A stretch of DNA of 64,000 bases from an uncultured Streptococcus sp. (GCA_934229725.1 CAKQDX010000002.1:1-64000), one strand, 5' to 3'; shown: positions 34,832-44,695, counted from the first letter of the stretch. Translations and numbers: made by a program. Notes: generated by a model from the sequence alone, not told the origin.

Positions 34832-36394
34832 TTATTTACGTTTTTTCTTAGCTTTTTTCATCTTATTAGCTTGACGTTTCATCGCATGCTTCATAGCAAA
34901 TGAACCGACCTTACCTTTAAGACCACCACCAAGCATTTGGCTAAGGTCCATGTTTCCAAGATCCGGCATACCTGCGCCACCCATCATGCCTTCAAGGGCA
35001 GACATATCCATATTACCCATATCAGGCATATTTGGCATGTTTTTTGGCATATTATTTGGGTTAAGACCCATTTGACGCATCATTTGCTCCATATCACCAG
35101 ACATAACACCTTGCATCATTTGTTTGGCTTGGTTGAAGTCTTTAATAAACTTGTTTACTTCGATGAAGGTATTTCCCGAACCATTGGCAATACGGCGACG
35201 ACGACTTGGTGTCAAGAGATCTGGATTTTCTCGTTCTTCTGGTGTCATTGATGATACAATAGCACGCTTGCGAGCAATCTGTTTCTCATCTACTTTAACA
35301 TTAGCCAAGGCTGGATTGTTAGCCATACCTGGCAACATCTTTAGCAAATCCTCCATAGGACCCATATTTTGCACTTGGTCTAATTGGTCGATGAAATCAT
35401 TGAAGTCAAAGGTGTTTTCACGCATCTTTTCAGCCAACTCAAGAGATTTTTTCTCATCATACTCTTGAGAAGCTTTTTCGATAAGGGTAAGAAGGTCTCC
35501 CATTCCCAAGATACGGCTTGACATGCGGTCTGGGTGGAAAGTCTCAATATCCGTAATTTTCTCACCAGTACCTGTGAATTTAATTGGCTTACCAGTAATC
35601 TCACGAATAGAAAGAGCCGCACCACCACGTGTGTCACCATCAATTTTAGTAAGAACAACACCTGTGATATCCAGTTGTTCATTGAACTCCTTGGCAACAT
35701 TAGCAGCTTCCTGACCAATCATGCTATCAACAACCAAGAGGATTTCGTTTGGATGGGCAAAATCCTTAATATCACGCAACTCTTGCATGAGGGTTTCGTC
35801 AATCTGCAAACGACCAGCCGTATCAATCAAGACATAGTCATTCTTATTGGCACGCGCTTGTTCCAAACCATTTTTGACAATCTCAATCGCTGGTGTCTCT
35901 GTCCCCATATCAAAGACAGGAACATTGATTTGTTGCCCCAAAGTCTTCAACTGGTCAATGGCTGCTGGACGGTAGATGTCGGCCGCAATCATCATTGGAC
36001 GGGCTTCTTGTTCCTTAATTAACTTATTAGCCAATTTACCGGCAAAGGTAGTTTTACCTGCCCCTTGGAGACCAACCATCATAATGATTGTTGGAATCTT
36101 CGGAGATTTCTCAATCTCAGATGTTTCAGACCCAAGAATCTCTGTCAACTCTTCATTAACAATCTTGATGATTTGTTGCGAAGCATCAAGAGTATCAATG
36201 ATTTCATGACCTACAGCACGTTCACGAACACGTTTGATAAATGTCTTAACAACTGGTAGGGCAACGTCTGCTTCAAGGAGTGCCAAACGAATCTCTTTAG
36301 TAACTTCTTGAACTTCTTTCTCTGAAAGTTTTCCTTTACGTCTTAAATTTTTGAAAACGCCTTGCAAGCGTTCCGTTAAGCTTTCAAAAGCCAT
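34832..36394 (-). CDS. ffh: Signal recognition particle protein Ffh
   Basis: A 520-residue SRP54 GTPase that delivers nascent membrane proteins to FtsY. GLQGAGKTTFAGKL, DTAGRLQ, TKIDGDTRGGA are intact, and the Met-rich M domain with a low-complexity NMPNMPDMGNMDM stretch forms the C-terminus, longer than in E. coli. It is co-transcribed with ylxM. Confidence 0.97.
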   Translation of the reverse strand: MAFESLTERLQGVFKNLRRKGKLSEKEVQEVTKEIRLALLEADVALPVVKTFIKRVRERAVGHEIIDTLDASQQIIKIVNEELTEILGSETSEIEKSPKIPTIIMMVGLQGAGKTTFAGKLANKLIKEQEARPMMIAADIYRPAAIDQLKTLGQQINVPVFDMGTETPAIEIVKNGLEQARANKNDYVLIDTAGRLQIDETLMQELRDIKDFAHPNEILLVVDSMIGQEAANVAKEFNEQLDITGVVLTKIDGDTRGGAALSIREITGKPIKFTGTGEKITDIETFHPDRMSSRILGMGDLLTLIEKASQEYDEKKSLELAEKMRENTFDFNDFIDQLDQVQNMGPMEDLLKMLPGMANNPALANVKVDEKQIARKRAIVSSMTPEERENPDLLTPSRRRRIANGSGNTFIEVNKFIKDFNQAKQMMQGVMSGDMEQMMRQMGLNPNNMPKNMPNMPDMGNMDMSALEGMMGGAGMPDLGNMDLSQMLGGGLKGKVGSFAMKHAMKRQANKMKKAKKKRK

Positions 36395-36426
36395 ATATTA
36401 TTTCCTCTCTTACTTTCCGCTAGAAT

Positions 36427-36768
36427 CTAATCTCTATTATCAATGCTACTTAGAATTTCAATTTGTTCCTGGAGATAACTATCATCTGGGTATTTTTCCA
36501 TGATATCATCAAAAATTTGGCTACGGACGATGTAATCTGAATACATATGTAATTTCATCTCGTAAGCTTCCAAAATCTTCTCAGTACGTTTGATGTTATC
36601 ATATACCGCCTGACGACTGACGCCAAATTCTTCAGCAATTTCTGCCAAACTATAATCATCCGCATAATAGAGCTCAATATAGTTCATCTGCTTATCTGTT
36701 AACAAGGCAGCATAGAACTCAAAAAGGGCATTCATGCGATTGGTTTTTTCAATTTCCATAAGCTTCAT
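36427..36768 (-). CDS. ylxM: SRP-associated helix-turn-helix protein YlxM
   Basis: A 113-residue sigma-like HTH protein (DYSLAEIAEEFGVSRQAVYD) always next to ffh in firmicutes. It stimulates or modulates SRP in streptococci (reported for S. mutans and S. pyogenes). A start three codons in (MEIEKTNRM) is equally possible. It lies 32 nt before ffh. Confidence 0.93.
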   Translation of the reverse strand: MKLMEIEKTNRMNALFEFYAALLTDKQMNYIELYYADDYSLAEIAEEFGVSRQAVYDNIKRTEKILEAYEMKLHMYSDYIVRSQIFDDIMEKYPDDSYLQEQIEILSSIDNRD

Positions 36769-36824
36769 TTTACCATAAAATCACGGTGTTAGCACCATTC
36801 TTGTGCAGAAAAAAGCAGTCTCTT

Positions 36825-37523
36825 CTAATTGTTCTCCAAATAAAACTCAAAACGGTCACCAACATAGTAACTACGTACATATTCGAAAGCCTGTCCGTCT
36901 TGAAGAAAGGAAATTTGCATCAGACTTAAGAGGGCATCACCAGTCTTCACCTTTAAATGCTTGGCTAGACTGCTATTAGCTAAACTAGCTGATATAGTCT
37001 GCTGACTCTTCCCTATTTCATAGCCATTATCAGTCAATGTCTTAAAGAAATGTTCCGTAATTTCGGACTCTTTAAACCCTCGGATAATCTTTTCAGGGAT
37101 ACTAGCAATTTCATAAGCAACTGGAATGTCATCGGCAAAGCGAACACGCTCCATCCTAATCACATAAGACTGTGGTAGGACACCTAAATTCTTGATTTCA
37201 AATTCATTGGGATGTAGACGTTTATAGGAAATGAGCTGACTAGATGGTTTCTTCCCTTGCGCTTTGACGATTTCCGTGAAACTCGTGGTTCCACGCATCT
37301 TTTCCTTAACACGACTACTGGCAACGAAGGTCCCACTACCCGGTTTTCGTTCCAAAATTCCCTCGTCGACTAACAATGTTATAGCCTGACGCACAGTCAT
37401 ACGACTGACATCAAAGGTCTCGCAAAAATCTCGCTCACTAGGAAGACGTTGCCCGATTTTCCAAGTACCTTCATCAATATCTTTCTTTATTTTATCATGT
37501 ATGCGAATATACGCTGGTAACAT
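36825..37523 (-). CDS. GntR/HutC-family regulator with UTRA domain, NagR candidate
   Basis: A 232-residue regulator: GntR wHTH (about 10-70; RLPSERDFCETFDVSRMTVR) and UTRA effector domain (about 95-230; GTTSFTEIVKAQGKKPSS). It resembles DasR/NagR (YvoA), which bind amino-sugar phosphates. Two sites resembling the NagR (dre) consensus flank the glmS promoter at 53586-53679, so this gene is a reasonable candidate for that regulator. It is divergent from guaA. Specificity is inferred, not shown. Confidence 0.75.
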   Translation of the reverse strand: MLPAYIRIHDKIKKDIDEGTWKIGQRLPSERDFCETFDVSRMTVRQAITLLVDEGILERKPGSGTFVASSRVKEKMRGTTSFTEIVKAQGKKPSSQLISYKRLHPNEFEIKNLGVLPQSYVIRMERVRFADDIPVAYEIASIPEKIIRGFKESEITEHFFKTLTDNGYEIGKSQQTISASLANSSLAKHLKVKTGDALLSLMQISFLQDGQAFEYVRSYYVGDRFEFYLENN

Positions 37524-37637
37524 CTAATACCCCCTTTGTTATCCCTATTTTACAAAAAAAGTGTCAGGATTGTAAAGGTGATTAAATGACTTGCAGTTTC
37601 TCGTATAAATCTAGGTGCTAAGTCCTTAAATTTGTGA

Positions 37638-37643
37638 TACAAT
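37638..37643 (+). promoter_or_regulatory. guaA -10 element
   Basis: TGATACAAT, an extended -10, about 45 nt upstream of guaA. No clear -35. No guanine riboswitch is visible in the short leader. Confidence 0.5.
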
Positions 37644-37687
37644 GAAAGCATAAGAGTCCTTATGTGACGTAAAAAGAAAGGGTAATA

Positions 37688-39250
37688 ATGACTGACATTT
37701 CTACATTGAATGATGTGCAGAAAATCATTGTTCTAGACTATGGTAGCCAATACAATCAGCTGATTGCACGTCGTATTCGTGAATTCGGCGTTTTCTCTGA
37801 GTTGAAGAGCCATAAGATTTCTGCTGAAGAAGTGCGTGAGATTAATCCAATCGGTATCGTACTTTCTGGTGGTCCAAACTCTGTATATGCTGATGACGCT
37901 TTTAGCATTGATCCTGAGATTTTTGAACTCGGTATTCCAATCCTCGGTATTTGTTACGGAATGCAACTGTTGACTCACAAACTTGGTGGTAAAGTTCTTC
38001 CTGCCGGTGAAGCTGGTAACCGTGAATATGGTCAATCAACACTTCGCCTTCGTGCTGACTCTAAACTCTTTGCTGGTACTCCTGAAGAGCAGGTCGTCCT
38101 TATGAGCCACGGTGATGCTGTTACAGAGATTCCAGAAGGGTTCCATCTAGTTGGTGACTCAGTGGATTGCCCATTTGCTGCAATGGAAAATACAGAGAAA
38201 AACTTCTACGGTATCCAATTCCACCCAGAAGTTCGTCATTCCGTTTATGGTAATGATATCTTGAAAAACTTCGCTTTTGGTATCTGTGGTGCCAAAGGTG
38301 ATTGGTCAATGGCTAATTTCGTAGATATGCAAATTGCACAAATCCGTGAAACAGTTGGTGACCGCAAAGTTCTTCTTGGACTCTCAGGTGGTGTTGATTC
38401 ATCTGTTGTTGGTGTTCTCTTGCAAAAAGCTATCGGAGACCAATTGACATGTATCTTCGTTGACCACGGTCTTCTCCGTAAAGGGGAAGGTGACCAAGTT
38501 ATGGACATGCTTGGAGGTAAATTTGGCCTTAACATTATCCGTGTTGACGCTTCTAAACGCTTCCTTGATCTCTTGGCTGGAGTTGATGATCCTGAGAAAA
38601 AACGTAAAATCATCGGTAACGAGTTTGTTTACGTCTTTGATGACGAAGCAAGTAAGCTTAAAGGCGTTGATTTCCTAGCTCAAGGAACACTCTACACTGA
38701 TATTATTGAATCAGGTACTGAGACAGCTCAAACAATCAAATCTCACCACAACGTTGGTGGTCTTCCAGAAGATATGCAGTTTGAATTGATTGAACCACTT
38801 AATACCCTCTTTAAAGATGAAGTACGTGCCCTTGGTACTGAAATGGGAATGCCTGACGAAGTCGTTTGGCGTCAACCATTCCCAGGACCTGGACTTGCTA
38901 TCCGTGTTATGGGTGAAATTACTGAAGAAAAACTCGAAACAGTTCGTGAGTCTGATGCTATCCTTCGTGAAGAAATTGCCAAAGCTGGTCTTGACCGTGA
39001 CGTATGGCAATACTTCACTGTTAACACAGGCGTTCGTTCTGTCGGGGTTATGGGTGATGGCCGTACTTACGACTACACTATCGCTATCCGTGCTATCACT
39101 TCAATTGACGGTATGACAGCTGACTTTGCAAAACTTCCATGGGAAGTTCTTCAAAAGATTTCTGTTCGAATCGTTAACGAAGTTGACCACGTTAACCGTA
39201 TCGTCTACGATATTACAAGTAAACCACCTGCAACTGTAGAGTGGGAATAA
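37688..39250 (+). CDS. guaA: GMP synthase (glutamine-hydrolysing)
   Basis: A 520-residue enzyme converting XMP to GMP. The glutaminase domain has GICYGMQLL with the catalytic Cys and a His-Glu pair (FHPEV); the synthetase domain has the PP-loop LSGGVDSSV near residue 232, then the dimerisation domain ending PPATVEWE. It lies divergent to the GntR/UTRA gene. RBS AGAAAGGG precedes the ATG. Confidence 0.97.
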   Translation: MTDISTLNDVQKIIVLDYGSQYNQLIARRIREFGVFSELKSHKISAEEVREINPIGIVLSGGPNSVYADDAFSIDPEIFELGIPILGICYGMQLLTHKLGGKVLPAGEAGNREYGQSTLRLRADSKLFAGTPEEQVVLMSHGDAVTEIPEGFHLVGDSVDCPFAAMENTEKNFYGIQFHPEVRHSVYGNDILKNFAFGICGAKGDWSMANFVDMQIAQIRETVGDRKVLLGLSGGVDSSVVGVLLQKAIGDQLTCIFVDHGLLRKGEGDQVMDMLGGKFGLNIIRVDASKRFLDLLAGVDDPEKKRKIIGNEFVYVFDDEASKLKGVDFLAQGTLYTDIIESGTETAQTIKSHHNVGGLPEDMQFELIEPLNTLFKDEVRALGTEMGMPDEVVWRQPFPGPGLAIRVMGEITEEKLETVRESDAILREEIAKAGLDRDVWQYFTVNTGVRSVGVMGDGRTYDYTIAIRAITSIDGMTADFAKLPWEVLQKISVRIVNEVDHVNRIVYDITSKPPATVEWE

Positions 39251-39346
39251 AATATAAACCTAATTTAAAGTGACTTGATTGATTTAACAGCATTTTGAAT
39301 TATTTTAAAACGCTAAAATCTAATTACTTATATTTGGTTCCCCACC

Positions 39347-39388
39347 AAATACCCCATCAGAAAGAAATTCTGGTGGGGTATTTTTTAT
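39347..39388 (+). terminator. guaA terminator
   Basis: AATACCCCATCAGAA (39348-39362) and TTCTGGTGGGGTATT (39368-39382), followed by T5, 100 nt after the guaA stop. Confidence 0.75.
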
Positions 39389-39465
39389 ATCTTAATTACA
39401 AAAATAGACCAATAAGCAATGATATGGGGCAGGAAAATTTTTTCTTAAAATTATTTTCCCATCTT

Positions 39466-40734
39466 CTACTCTCGATAATAAATATCCGTTCCATCACTGA
39501 CATGATTTTTACTCCAAAAAATTGACTCTCTTCCACCTTGTCCCCTCGGAGTAAACACTATTGGTGTCTCACTAATACCTTCTGATGTTTTTGTAACGGC
39601 TGTGAGCTTTTCTCCTTGGACGGCGAATTTATCAAAAACTACATCACCCGCAGGATTACCATTCACTTGGGTCAAGCCATTGGCATCGAAAGTAATACTA
39701 TTACCTTGTGCATTTCTCCAAGATCCTTTAACACTTGAAAAATTACCAGTTTGAATTTCTTGGATGTTCATACCACTAGATTCCGATTGAGTTTGTTTCT
39801 CACCTTCTATTCGTTCCGTATAATCAAGAGCAATCCATCCTTGACCAGACTGTAGTTTTCCCCAAGTGTAACCTTCTGCACTTGTTGTTTCCGAAATAGT
39901 GTGAATACCTTGTGATATCTTGCCCAAAGACTGAGACTTAGCACTCGGTTCTTTGCGTATTTCCAAATCCGATATTTGCACACGAACCTGAAAGCTAGTT
40001 TCTGACTTAATATCCTCACTCTGACTAGAAGAGTTCATATCACTTTCTTTTGAAGAAGTCGTTGAACCTTTATCAATTGATTCCCACTTTAAGTTTTTAA
40101 GATTCAAAGCCGTAGACGAAATATCTAGTTCATCTTCGATTTTCTTCTTATCTTTCATTTGTACCGTAGTTTCTTTTTGCTTATTTGGGACACTAGCTTC
40201 AACTTTGTATAAAGTTAGGTTTACTTCCGGACTCGATGATTGCCAGGCAGCAAATACCACCTGACCGTTGTCATAAGCAGTGAGAGATGAACGTGCTCCA
40301 CCAACAGGTGCTGCATAGGCAACATGTAACAAAGTAGGTTGACTATTTTTTAGATAATATATTGCAGAAATATAATCTTGTTTACCAATCAATAACTCGT
40401 CCTGTCCATCTTTATCTAAGTCTACAAACGCATATTGAAAATCAACTGACGTCCCCGAATGCCCTAAATTATCAATGAGCATGTATTCCTCAGATGTAGC
40501 TTCAACCTGTTTCAAGGCTTCAGTTAAACGACTATCATCACCACTATTTATTGCTTGCTGATAAGATTTATAACGATCTAAGACTGTTTGAAATGCTTCC
40601 TGTCTATTCTTCTTTAATTCTTGCTTACTAGACGAAGATGATGGCTGTGCTACCTGCTTCATTCGATTAGAGCCACACGCAACTAAGGTCAAAGTACTCA
40701 GGCTTAAAAGCGATATCAGTATCCATTTTTTCAT
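39466..40734 (-). CDS. Lipoprotein with SH3-like domain
   Basis: A 422-residue lipoprotein from the ATG at 40734 (GGAG 8 nt upstream). Signal peptide MKKWILISLLSLSTLTLVAC with lipobox LVAC, then a Ser-rich linker, a VCBS-like segment with FAFVDLDKDGQDEL character (calcium-loop-like), a bacterial SH3 domain (about 260-320: RVQISDLEIRKEPSAKSQSL) and a C-terminal beta-rich domain of the kind found in streptococcal lipoproteins. It probably sits on the outer face of the membrane and binds wall. Function unknown. Confidence 0.75.
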   Translation of the reverse strand: MKKWILISLLSLSTLTLVACGSNRMKQVAQPSSSSSKQELKKNRQEAFQTVLDRYKSYQQAINSGDDSRLTEALKQVEATSEEYMLIDNLGHSGTSVDFQYAFVDLDKDGQDELLIGKQDYISAIYYLKNSQPTLLHVAYAAPVGGARSSLTAYDNGQVVFAAWQSSSPEVNLTLYKVEASVPNKQKETTVQMKDKKKIEDELDISSTALNLKNLKWESIDKGSTTSSKESDMNSSSQSEDIKSETSFQVRVQISDLEIRKEPSAKSQSLGKISQGIHTISETTSAEGYTWGKLQSGQGWIALDYTERIEGEKQTQSESSGMNIQEIQTGNFSSVKGSWRNAQGNSITFDANGLTQVNGNPAGDVVFDKFAVQGEKLTAVTKTSEGISETPIVFTPRGQGGRESIFWSKNHVSDGTDIYYRE

Positions 40735-40925
40735 ATTAAGTTCTCCTGTTCTTTCAATATATTTATTCTCTCGAAATGTTTTGATTTGATTACCCACCAC
40801 TACTCATTAGCAAATTTTTTACAACTTAACGTTGATCAAACTAAAATATAGGGTAGCAATAGTTAGTAAATCTTTCAATAAGTCAATATTAATTGGAAAA
40901 TTCTATATGCAAAAACTATTTCAGC

Positions 40926-40977
40926 AAAATAGGACTCCGGTGAAGAGTACGATGAATCTTCATAAGAGTCCTATAAC
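40926..40977 (-). terminator. Terminator after the 120-aa gene
   Basis: TAGGACTC (40930-40937) and GAGTCCTA (40966-40973) enclose a second stem (TGAAGA/TCTTCA); T4 on the minus strand. Confidence 0.6.
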
Positions 40978-40980
40978 TAT

Positions 40981-41343
40981 TTATTGTTTTTCATAGGTGG
41001 CATCGTGGAGTGCATAACTCACATTGGTATTAGTGAATTCAAAGAAAATAGATTCAATCTTTCCTGTTGGAAGTTCACCCTCAGCTTTTGGACCACTTGT
41101 TGCCGTAAACTTAATTTTATCACCCGCAATGCGCCAAGTACCTGTTCTAGATTCACCACTTTCTTTTGTAATTTTCAGGCTCTTATTTGATTTCAACTCA
41201 ATCGTTACATCATTTTCACCGTCGTACCAAGTCCCCACAACCTGCTGTTCAGGCGACTTTTCACGGGTTAAGAAATATGCTCCTACACCAATACCTGCTA
41301 GTGCGATTACAACAACAGAAACAATAATTAATGCTTTTTTCAT
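40981..41343 (-). CDS. Small membrane-anchored beta-sheet protein
   Basis: 120 residues: one N-terminal membrane segment (4-25) and an extracytoplasmic beta-rich region starting GTWYDGENDVTIELKSNKSL and repeating a GTW motif (TGTWRIAGDKIKF), typical of small lipocalin-like domains in firmicutes. No lipobox. It lies between a lipoprotein gene and a large surface protein. Function unknown; binding of a small hydrophobic ligand is a guess from the fold. Confidence 0.65.
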   Translation of the reverse strand: MKKALIIVSVVVIALAGIGVGAYFLTREKSPEQQVVGTWYDGENDVTIELKSNKSLKITKESGESRTGTWRIAGDKIKFTATSGPKAEGELPTGKIESIFFEFTNTNVSYALHDATYEKQ

Positions 41344-41395
41344 TTTATATTCTCCTATTTATTATTAATAAAACCTATTTTTTTATTCTCAACTT

Positions 41396-41445
41396 CTAAA
41401 GAATATGGAAGTAATTGTGATTGAATTAAGGAAGTGATTCTTTAG
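41396..41445. other. Intergenic inverted repeat after the surface protein gene
   Basis: CTAAAGAAT (41396-41404) and ATTCTTTAG (41437-41445) are perfect arms around a 32-nt loop. There is no clean T tract right after it on the minus strand, so termination is uncertain. Confidence 0.35.
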
Positions 41446-41491
41446 TTATGTAATAACTTCTCACTCAGTAAATCCATTTAGAAACTGTAAT

Positions 41492-44400
41492 TTATAACTT
41501 CTTCTTTCTCATCACTCCAGCTAGAGCAAGAAACGTAATTCCTGAAAGCGTATAAATCGCTGTATCACCTTCACCTGTTTCAGGTAATGATGCTTGATAG
41601 ATTGGTACGCCATGTTTCGAAACGACATTATCGGTAATAGTGCGAACAGCAGTTCTGACATCTCGGGAAAATGAAGAGTTATAACCTACTATTTGGCCAT
41701 TTCCATTAAGGAGGGGAACGGGAACATCACCTCGTTGAGAAATGACTTCATATTGAGCTTTTACTTGAGCTTGTATATAAGCTTCTTTTACAGCTTCATA
41801 TTGAGCTACTGCATCACGTTTATTGATAAGCAACTGTTTAAGTTTTTCAGTTTCTTTATCAAGAAGTGCTTTAGCTTCTTTGTGTTTTTCAACGGCTACT
41901 TTGTAAGCATCTTTAGCTTTTTCAAGATTACTATCAGCATTTTCTAGTTTGCTAAGGTAATCTTCTGTTTCTTGAAGTTTGGTTTGAAGAGATTTAATCT
42001 CATCTTTGATTTTAACTTCATTCGCTTTCAAAGTATTTACTGTTAATTGGAGAGAAGCAAGTTCTTTCTCGTCTTTCGCTTTTTTAGCTTTAAGTTCTTC
42101 CAATTTAGCTTCTTCATTTTGAAGTGTTACTTTTGCATCAGCGAGAGCTTTAGTTTTAGTAGCAACATCAGCGTTAAGATTGTCAACTGCTTTTTGAGCT
42201 TTAACTAATCTTAGCTCAGCTAATTCACGCGCCGAAGTCGCTTCAGACAATTTTACTTTAGCATCAGGTGTGAGGTCAGCAGTTACTTTGAGTGAAGCAA
42301 TTTTTTTGCGAGTTTCTGAGAGTACTTCATTAGCAAGTTTATTTTTAGCCTGAGCAGAATTCAATTCTTCATTAGCGACTTTGTTTACGTTGGTGGCTTT
42401 TTCTTGTGCTACTTTCGCATTGGCAAGAGCTTTAGTCTTAGTAGCAACATCAGCGTTAAGATTGTCAACTGCTTTTTGAGCGTTACTGAATCGACTTTCT
42501 GCATTCTTACGTGCCTTAGTAGCTTCATCCAACTTAGCTTTCGCATCAGGTGTGAGGTCAGCAATTGCTTTGAGTGCGTTCAAAGTTTTTGTTGTGTTAG
42601 ATACAGCATCCTGAGCTGCTTTATTTGTTGCCAATGCTGTGGTCAAATCTTTCTGAGCCGTTTTGTTAGCATTATCCGCAGAAGATTGAACAGCTTTAGC
42701 GTCAGCTAATTGAGTTTTTACAACTGAAGAGTCAAATGGGTTAGCTAATATTTTATCAGTATCTGACGAAGTGTGATTGAAATGAATTTCATGCATCAAT
42801 CCAAGACCTTCTGGTGTTACGCTTGTTGCAGCACCAATATAATTTGGAACAACCTTACCGTTTTTATAGTCAGGTTTTCCTCCAACTGTTGTAATAATAT
42901 GTGCATAATTCTGATTGTAGTCACTACCAAAAGTATTGATAATAGATTTATAAATACCTTTATACAAATCTGACATTGTAGTTGGTTTAGCTTTGATGTA
43001 ACCGAGGTTTTCTGCCTTCCAATGCGTAGTGTCGGTTCCATCATTAGTTAGTGCACTAAGAAGATGGTCGCCATCAGGATTTGACATGTTCGAATAAGCA
43101 GTTGTGATATTCTTCATTGCCGTAACAACATCTTCTGTCACGAGAATTTCTGAATCACCCCAGATAGTTGTTCGCACTTGTTGAATCAAGCGTGCTTGAT
43201 AGAGTGAGAGGTCAGCAATTTGTTCTTTTGTCAAATCACTAAGGTCGTTGATTACAGTATCGTCAACAGGATAGTTGTTTTCTTTGCTATAATCACGGTT
43301 ATCCCACCAAGCTTGAACAGCATCAAAGAGCTTATCTTTGTTTGCTTCTGTTTTATCTTCATAGAAGCTTCGATAAGCACTTGCAACCTCTGCTGGAATT
43401 TCAATAGTGCTAAGATTTTCTAAACTAGTTAGTTTATCTTCCAAACGTTTTACAGCTTTGTCTGCTTCTTCTTTTTTAGACTTAGCATCAGCTGCAACAG
43501 CTATAGCAGCTGTCAATTCTGTTGAAGTTCTCGAAGCTACATTTTGTTGAGCTGTCAAAGTTTCTGTCAATGCTTGGATTTTAGATTTTTTATCAGCATC
43601 AGTTTTTTGAGCTTCTTTCAAATTGCTTTCAGCCTTAGCTTCAACATCTTTTTTCGTCACCAAATCAGTTTGAGCATTGTCTCGCTCTGAGATGATTTCT
43701 TTAGCTCCTGTACCATTAAGTGCTGCTTGAGCATTAGTTACAGCAATATTAGCATTATTGAGTTGCTCTTTAGTCTGTTTAGACTTAGCTTCAGCATCAC
43801 TTAAAGTTTTAGAAGTGTCTTCAACAGCTTTAACTTGAAGTTTTTCATCTTTTTCAGCTTCTTCAAGTTTAGCTTTTTTTTCAGTATCAGCTTTCTGTGT
43901 TTCTTCTAGCCTGCTTTTGGCATTAGCTTCAGCGTCTTTTTTCGCTGCTAAATCAGTTTGAGCATTATCTCGTTCTGAGATGATTACTTTAGCTCCTGTA
44001 CCATCAAGATTTATTTGAGCAGTTTCTACATTGGTTTTAGCATTTGCTACATTAGTTTCTTGAGTAGTAATCTCTGTTTGATCAGTGCTAACAATTTCAG
44101 TTTGTTTGTTAACTTTATCTTGAGCTTTAGCAGTCTCAGCTTGAGCATTCTGAAGTTGAACGTCTTGATTTTCGATTACGGATTCTGTTTCACTAATACT
44201 TTGTTTAGTTTTATCAATTTCAGCAGAAGTGACCTTGTCTTTGATAATTTGAGCTTCATCAAGAGTTCCCTTAGCCGTAACTTCATTTTTTTCAGCTATT
44301 TCTTCTTCAGTGATGGCTTTCTTAACTACATCTTGTTGAGCGTTTACTGCTTGTACCGCTACACTTTGCTTGTTCTCATCTTCTTTAAGATCTTGAAGAG

Positions 44401-44536
44401 TTACTTTAGAACTTGAAGTATCAAATTCCGTTTTTGGGGTTTCTTGTTGATTAGCATTCGCGACAGGCGTTAGTGAGGTCGCTGCAATCACTGTCGAGAC
44501 ACCAGCTAATACCTTTATAGCCTCTTTCTTTTCCAT
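41492..44536 (-). CDS. LPxTG surface protein with SEC10/PgrA-like domain and coiled-coil repeats
   Basis: About 1014 residues from the ATG at 44536 (AGGAG 11 nt upstream; an upstream ATG would overlap that site). Signal peptide (about 1-29), long Ala/Lys/Glu coiled-coil region containing two repeats 96 residues apart, a globular centre with YRSFYEDKTEANKDKLFDA and THWKAENLGYIKAKP resembling the SEC10/PgrA surface-exclusion domain, a second coiled-coil region with two repeats 94 residues apart, then LPETG, a hydrophobic stretch and RKKKL for sortase anchoring. It probably projects from the wall and mediates adhesion or aggregation. Confidence 0.88.
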   Translation of the reverse strand: MEKKEAIKVLAGVSTVIAATSLTPVANANQQETPKTEFDTSSSKVTLQDLKEDENKQSVAVQAVNAQQDVVKKAITEEEIAEKNEVTAKGTLDEAQIIKDKVTSAEIDKTKQSISETESVIENQDVQLQNAQAETAKAQDKVNKQTEIVSTDQTEITTQETNVANAKTNVETAQINLDGTGAKVIISERDNAQTDLAAKKDAEANAKSRLEETQKADTEKKAKLEEAEKDEKLQVKAVEDTSKTLSDAEAKSKQTKEQLNNANIAVTNAQAALNGTGAKEIISERDNAQTDLVTKKDVEAKAESNLKEAQKTDADKKSKIQALTETLTAQQNVASRTSTELTAAIAVAADAKSKKEEADKAVKRLEDKLTSLENLSTIEIPAEVASAYRSFYEDKTEANKDKLFDAVQAWWDNRDYSKENNYPVDDTVINDLSDLTKEQIADLSLYQARLIQQVRTTIWGDSEILVTEDVVTAMKNITTAYSNMSNPDGDHLLSALTNDGTDTTHWKAENLGYIKAKPTTMSDLYKGIYKSIINTFGSDYNQNYAHIITTVGGKPDYKNGKVVPNYIGAATSVTPEGLGLMHEIHFNHTSSDTDKILANPFDSSVVKTQLADAKAVQSSADNANKTAQKDLTTALATNKAAQDAVSNTTKTLNALKAIADLTPDAKAKLDEATKARKNAESRFSNAQKAVDNLNADVATKTKALANAKVAQEKATNVNKVANEELNSAQAKNKLANEVLSETRKKIASLKVTADLTPDAKVKLSEATSARELAELRLVKAQKAVDNLNADVATKTKALADAKVTLQNEEAKLEELKAKKAKDEKELASLQLTVNTLKANEVKIKDEIKSLQTKLQETEDYLSKLENADSNLEKAKDAYKVAVEKHKEAKALLDKETEKLKQLLINKRDAVAQYEAVKEAYIQAQVKAQYEVISQRGDVPVPLLNGNGQIVGYNSSFSRDVRTAVRTITDNVVSKHGVPIYQASLPETGEGDTAIYTLSGITFLALAGVMRKKKL
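42136..42481. repeat. Direct repeat inside the surface protein gene (94-codon period)
   Basis: Two 64-nt copies at 42136-42199 and 42418-42481, nearly identical, spaced 282 bp. They encode VDNLNADVATKTKAL-type coiled-coil units and could recombine to shorten or lengthen the gene. Confidence 0.8.
43658..44012. repeat. Direct repeat inside the surface protein gene (96-codon period)
   Basis: Two copies at about 43658-43722 and 43946-44010, 288 bp apart, encode GTGAK(V/E)IISERDNAQTDL-type units. In-frame period permits length variation. Confidence 0.75.
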
Positions 44537-44595
44537 TAACGCTAAAACTCCTTTTATTTTCAAGAATTATACAATTTCTATATTGTAATGTTTAC

Positions 44596-44624
44596 ATTAT
44601 ATAACTTAAAAACAACCTTGTAAA
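44596..44624 (-). promoter_or_regulatory. Surface protein gene promoter
   Basis: TTTACA (44624-44619), 17 bp, TATAAT (44601-44596). The -35 lies within the first of four operator-like dyads. Confidence 0.65.
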
Positions 44625-44694
44625 GTTGTTTTTAACCTTTTAAGGTGTTATAACCAACCTTTTATGGTTGTAAAATTAACCTTGCGAGGTGGTT
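44611..44694. promoter_or_regulatory. Four phased operator-like dyads between XRE gene and surface protein
   Basis: AACAAC..GTTGTT (44611-44630), ACCTTTTAAGGT (44635-44646), CAACC..GGTTG (44655-44670) and ACCT..AGGT (44679-44690). Centres are 20, 22 and 22 bp apart, about two helical turns, so all lie on one DNA face. The last covers the ribosome site of the XRE gene. Confidence 0.7.
44626..44654 (+). promoter_or_regulatory. XRE regulator gene promoter
   Basis: TTGTTT (44626-44631), 17 bp, TATAAC (44649-44654). It embeds the second dyad in its spacer, predicting autorepression. Confidence 0.5.
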
Positions 44695-44695
44695 T

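Noticed and set aside
39295..39525. 76-aa plus-strand frame after guaA
   Set aside because: It spans the guaA terminator and overlaps the convergent lipoprotein gene; no ribosome site.
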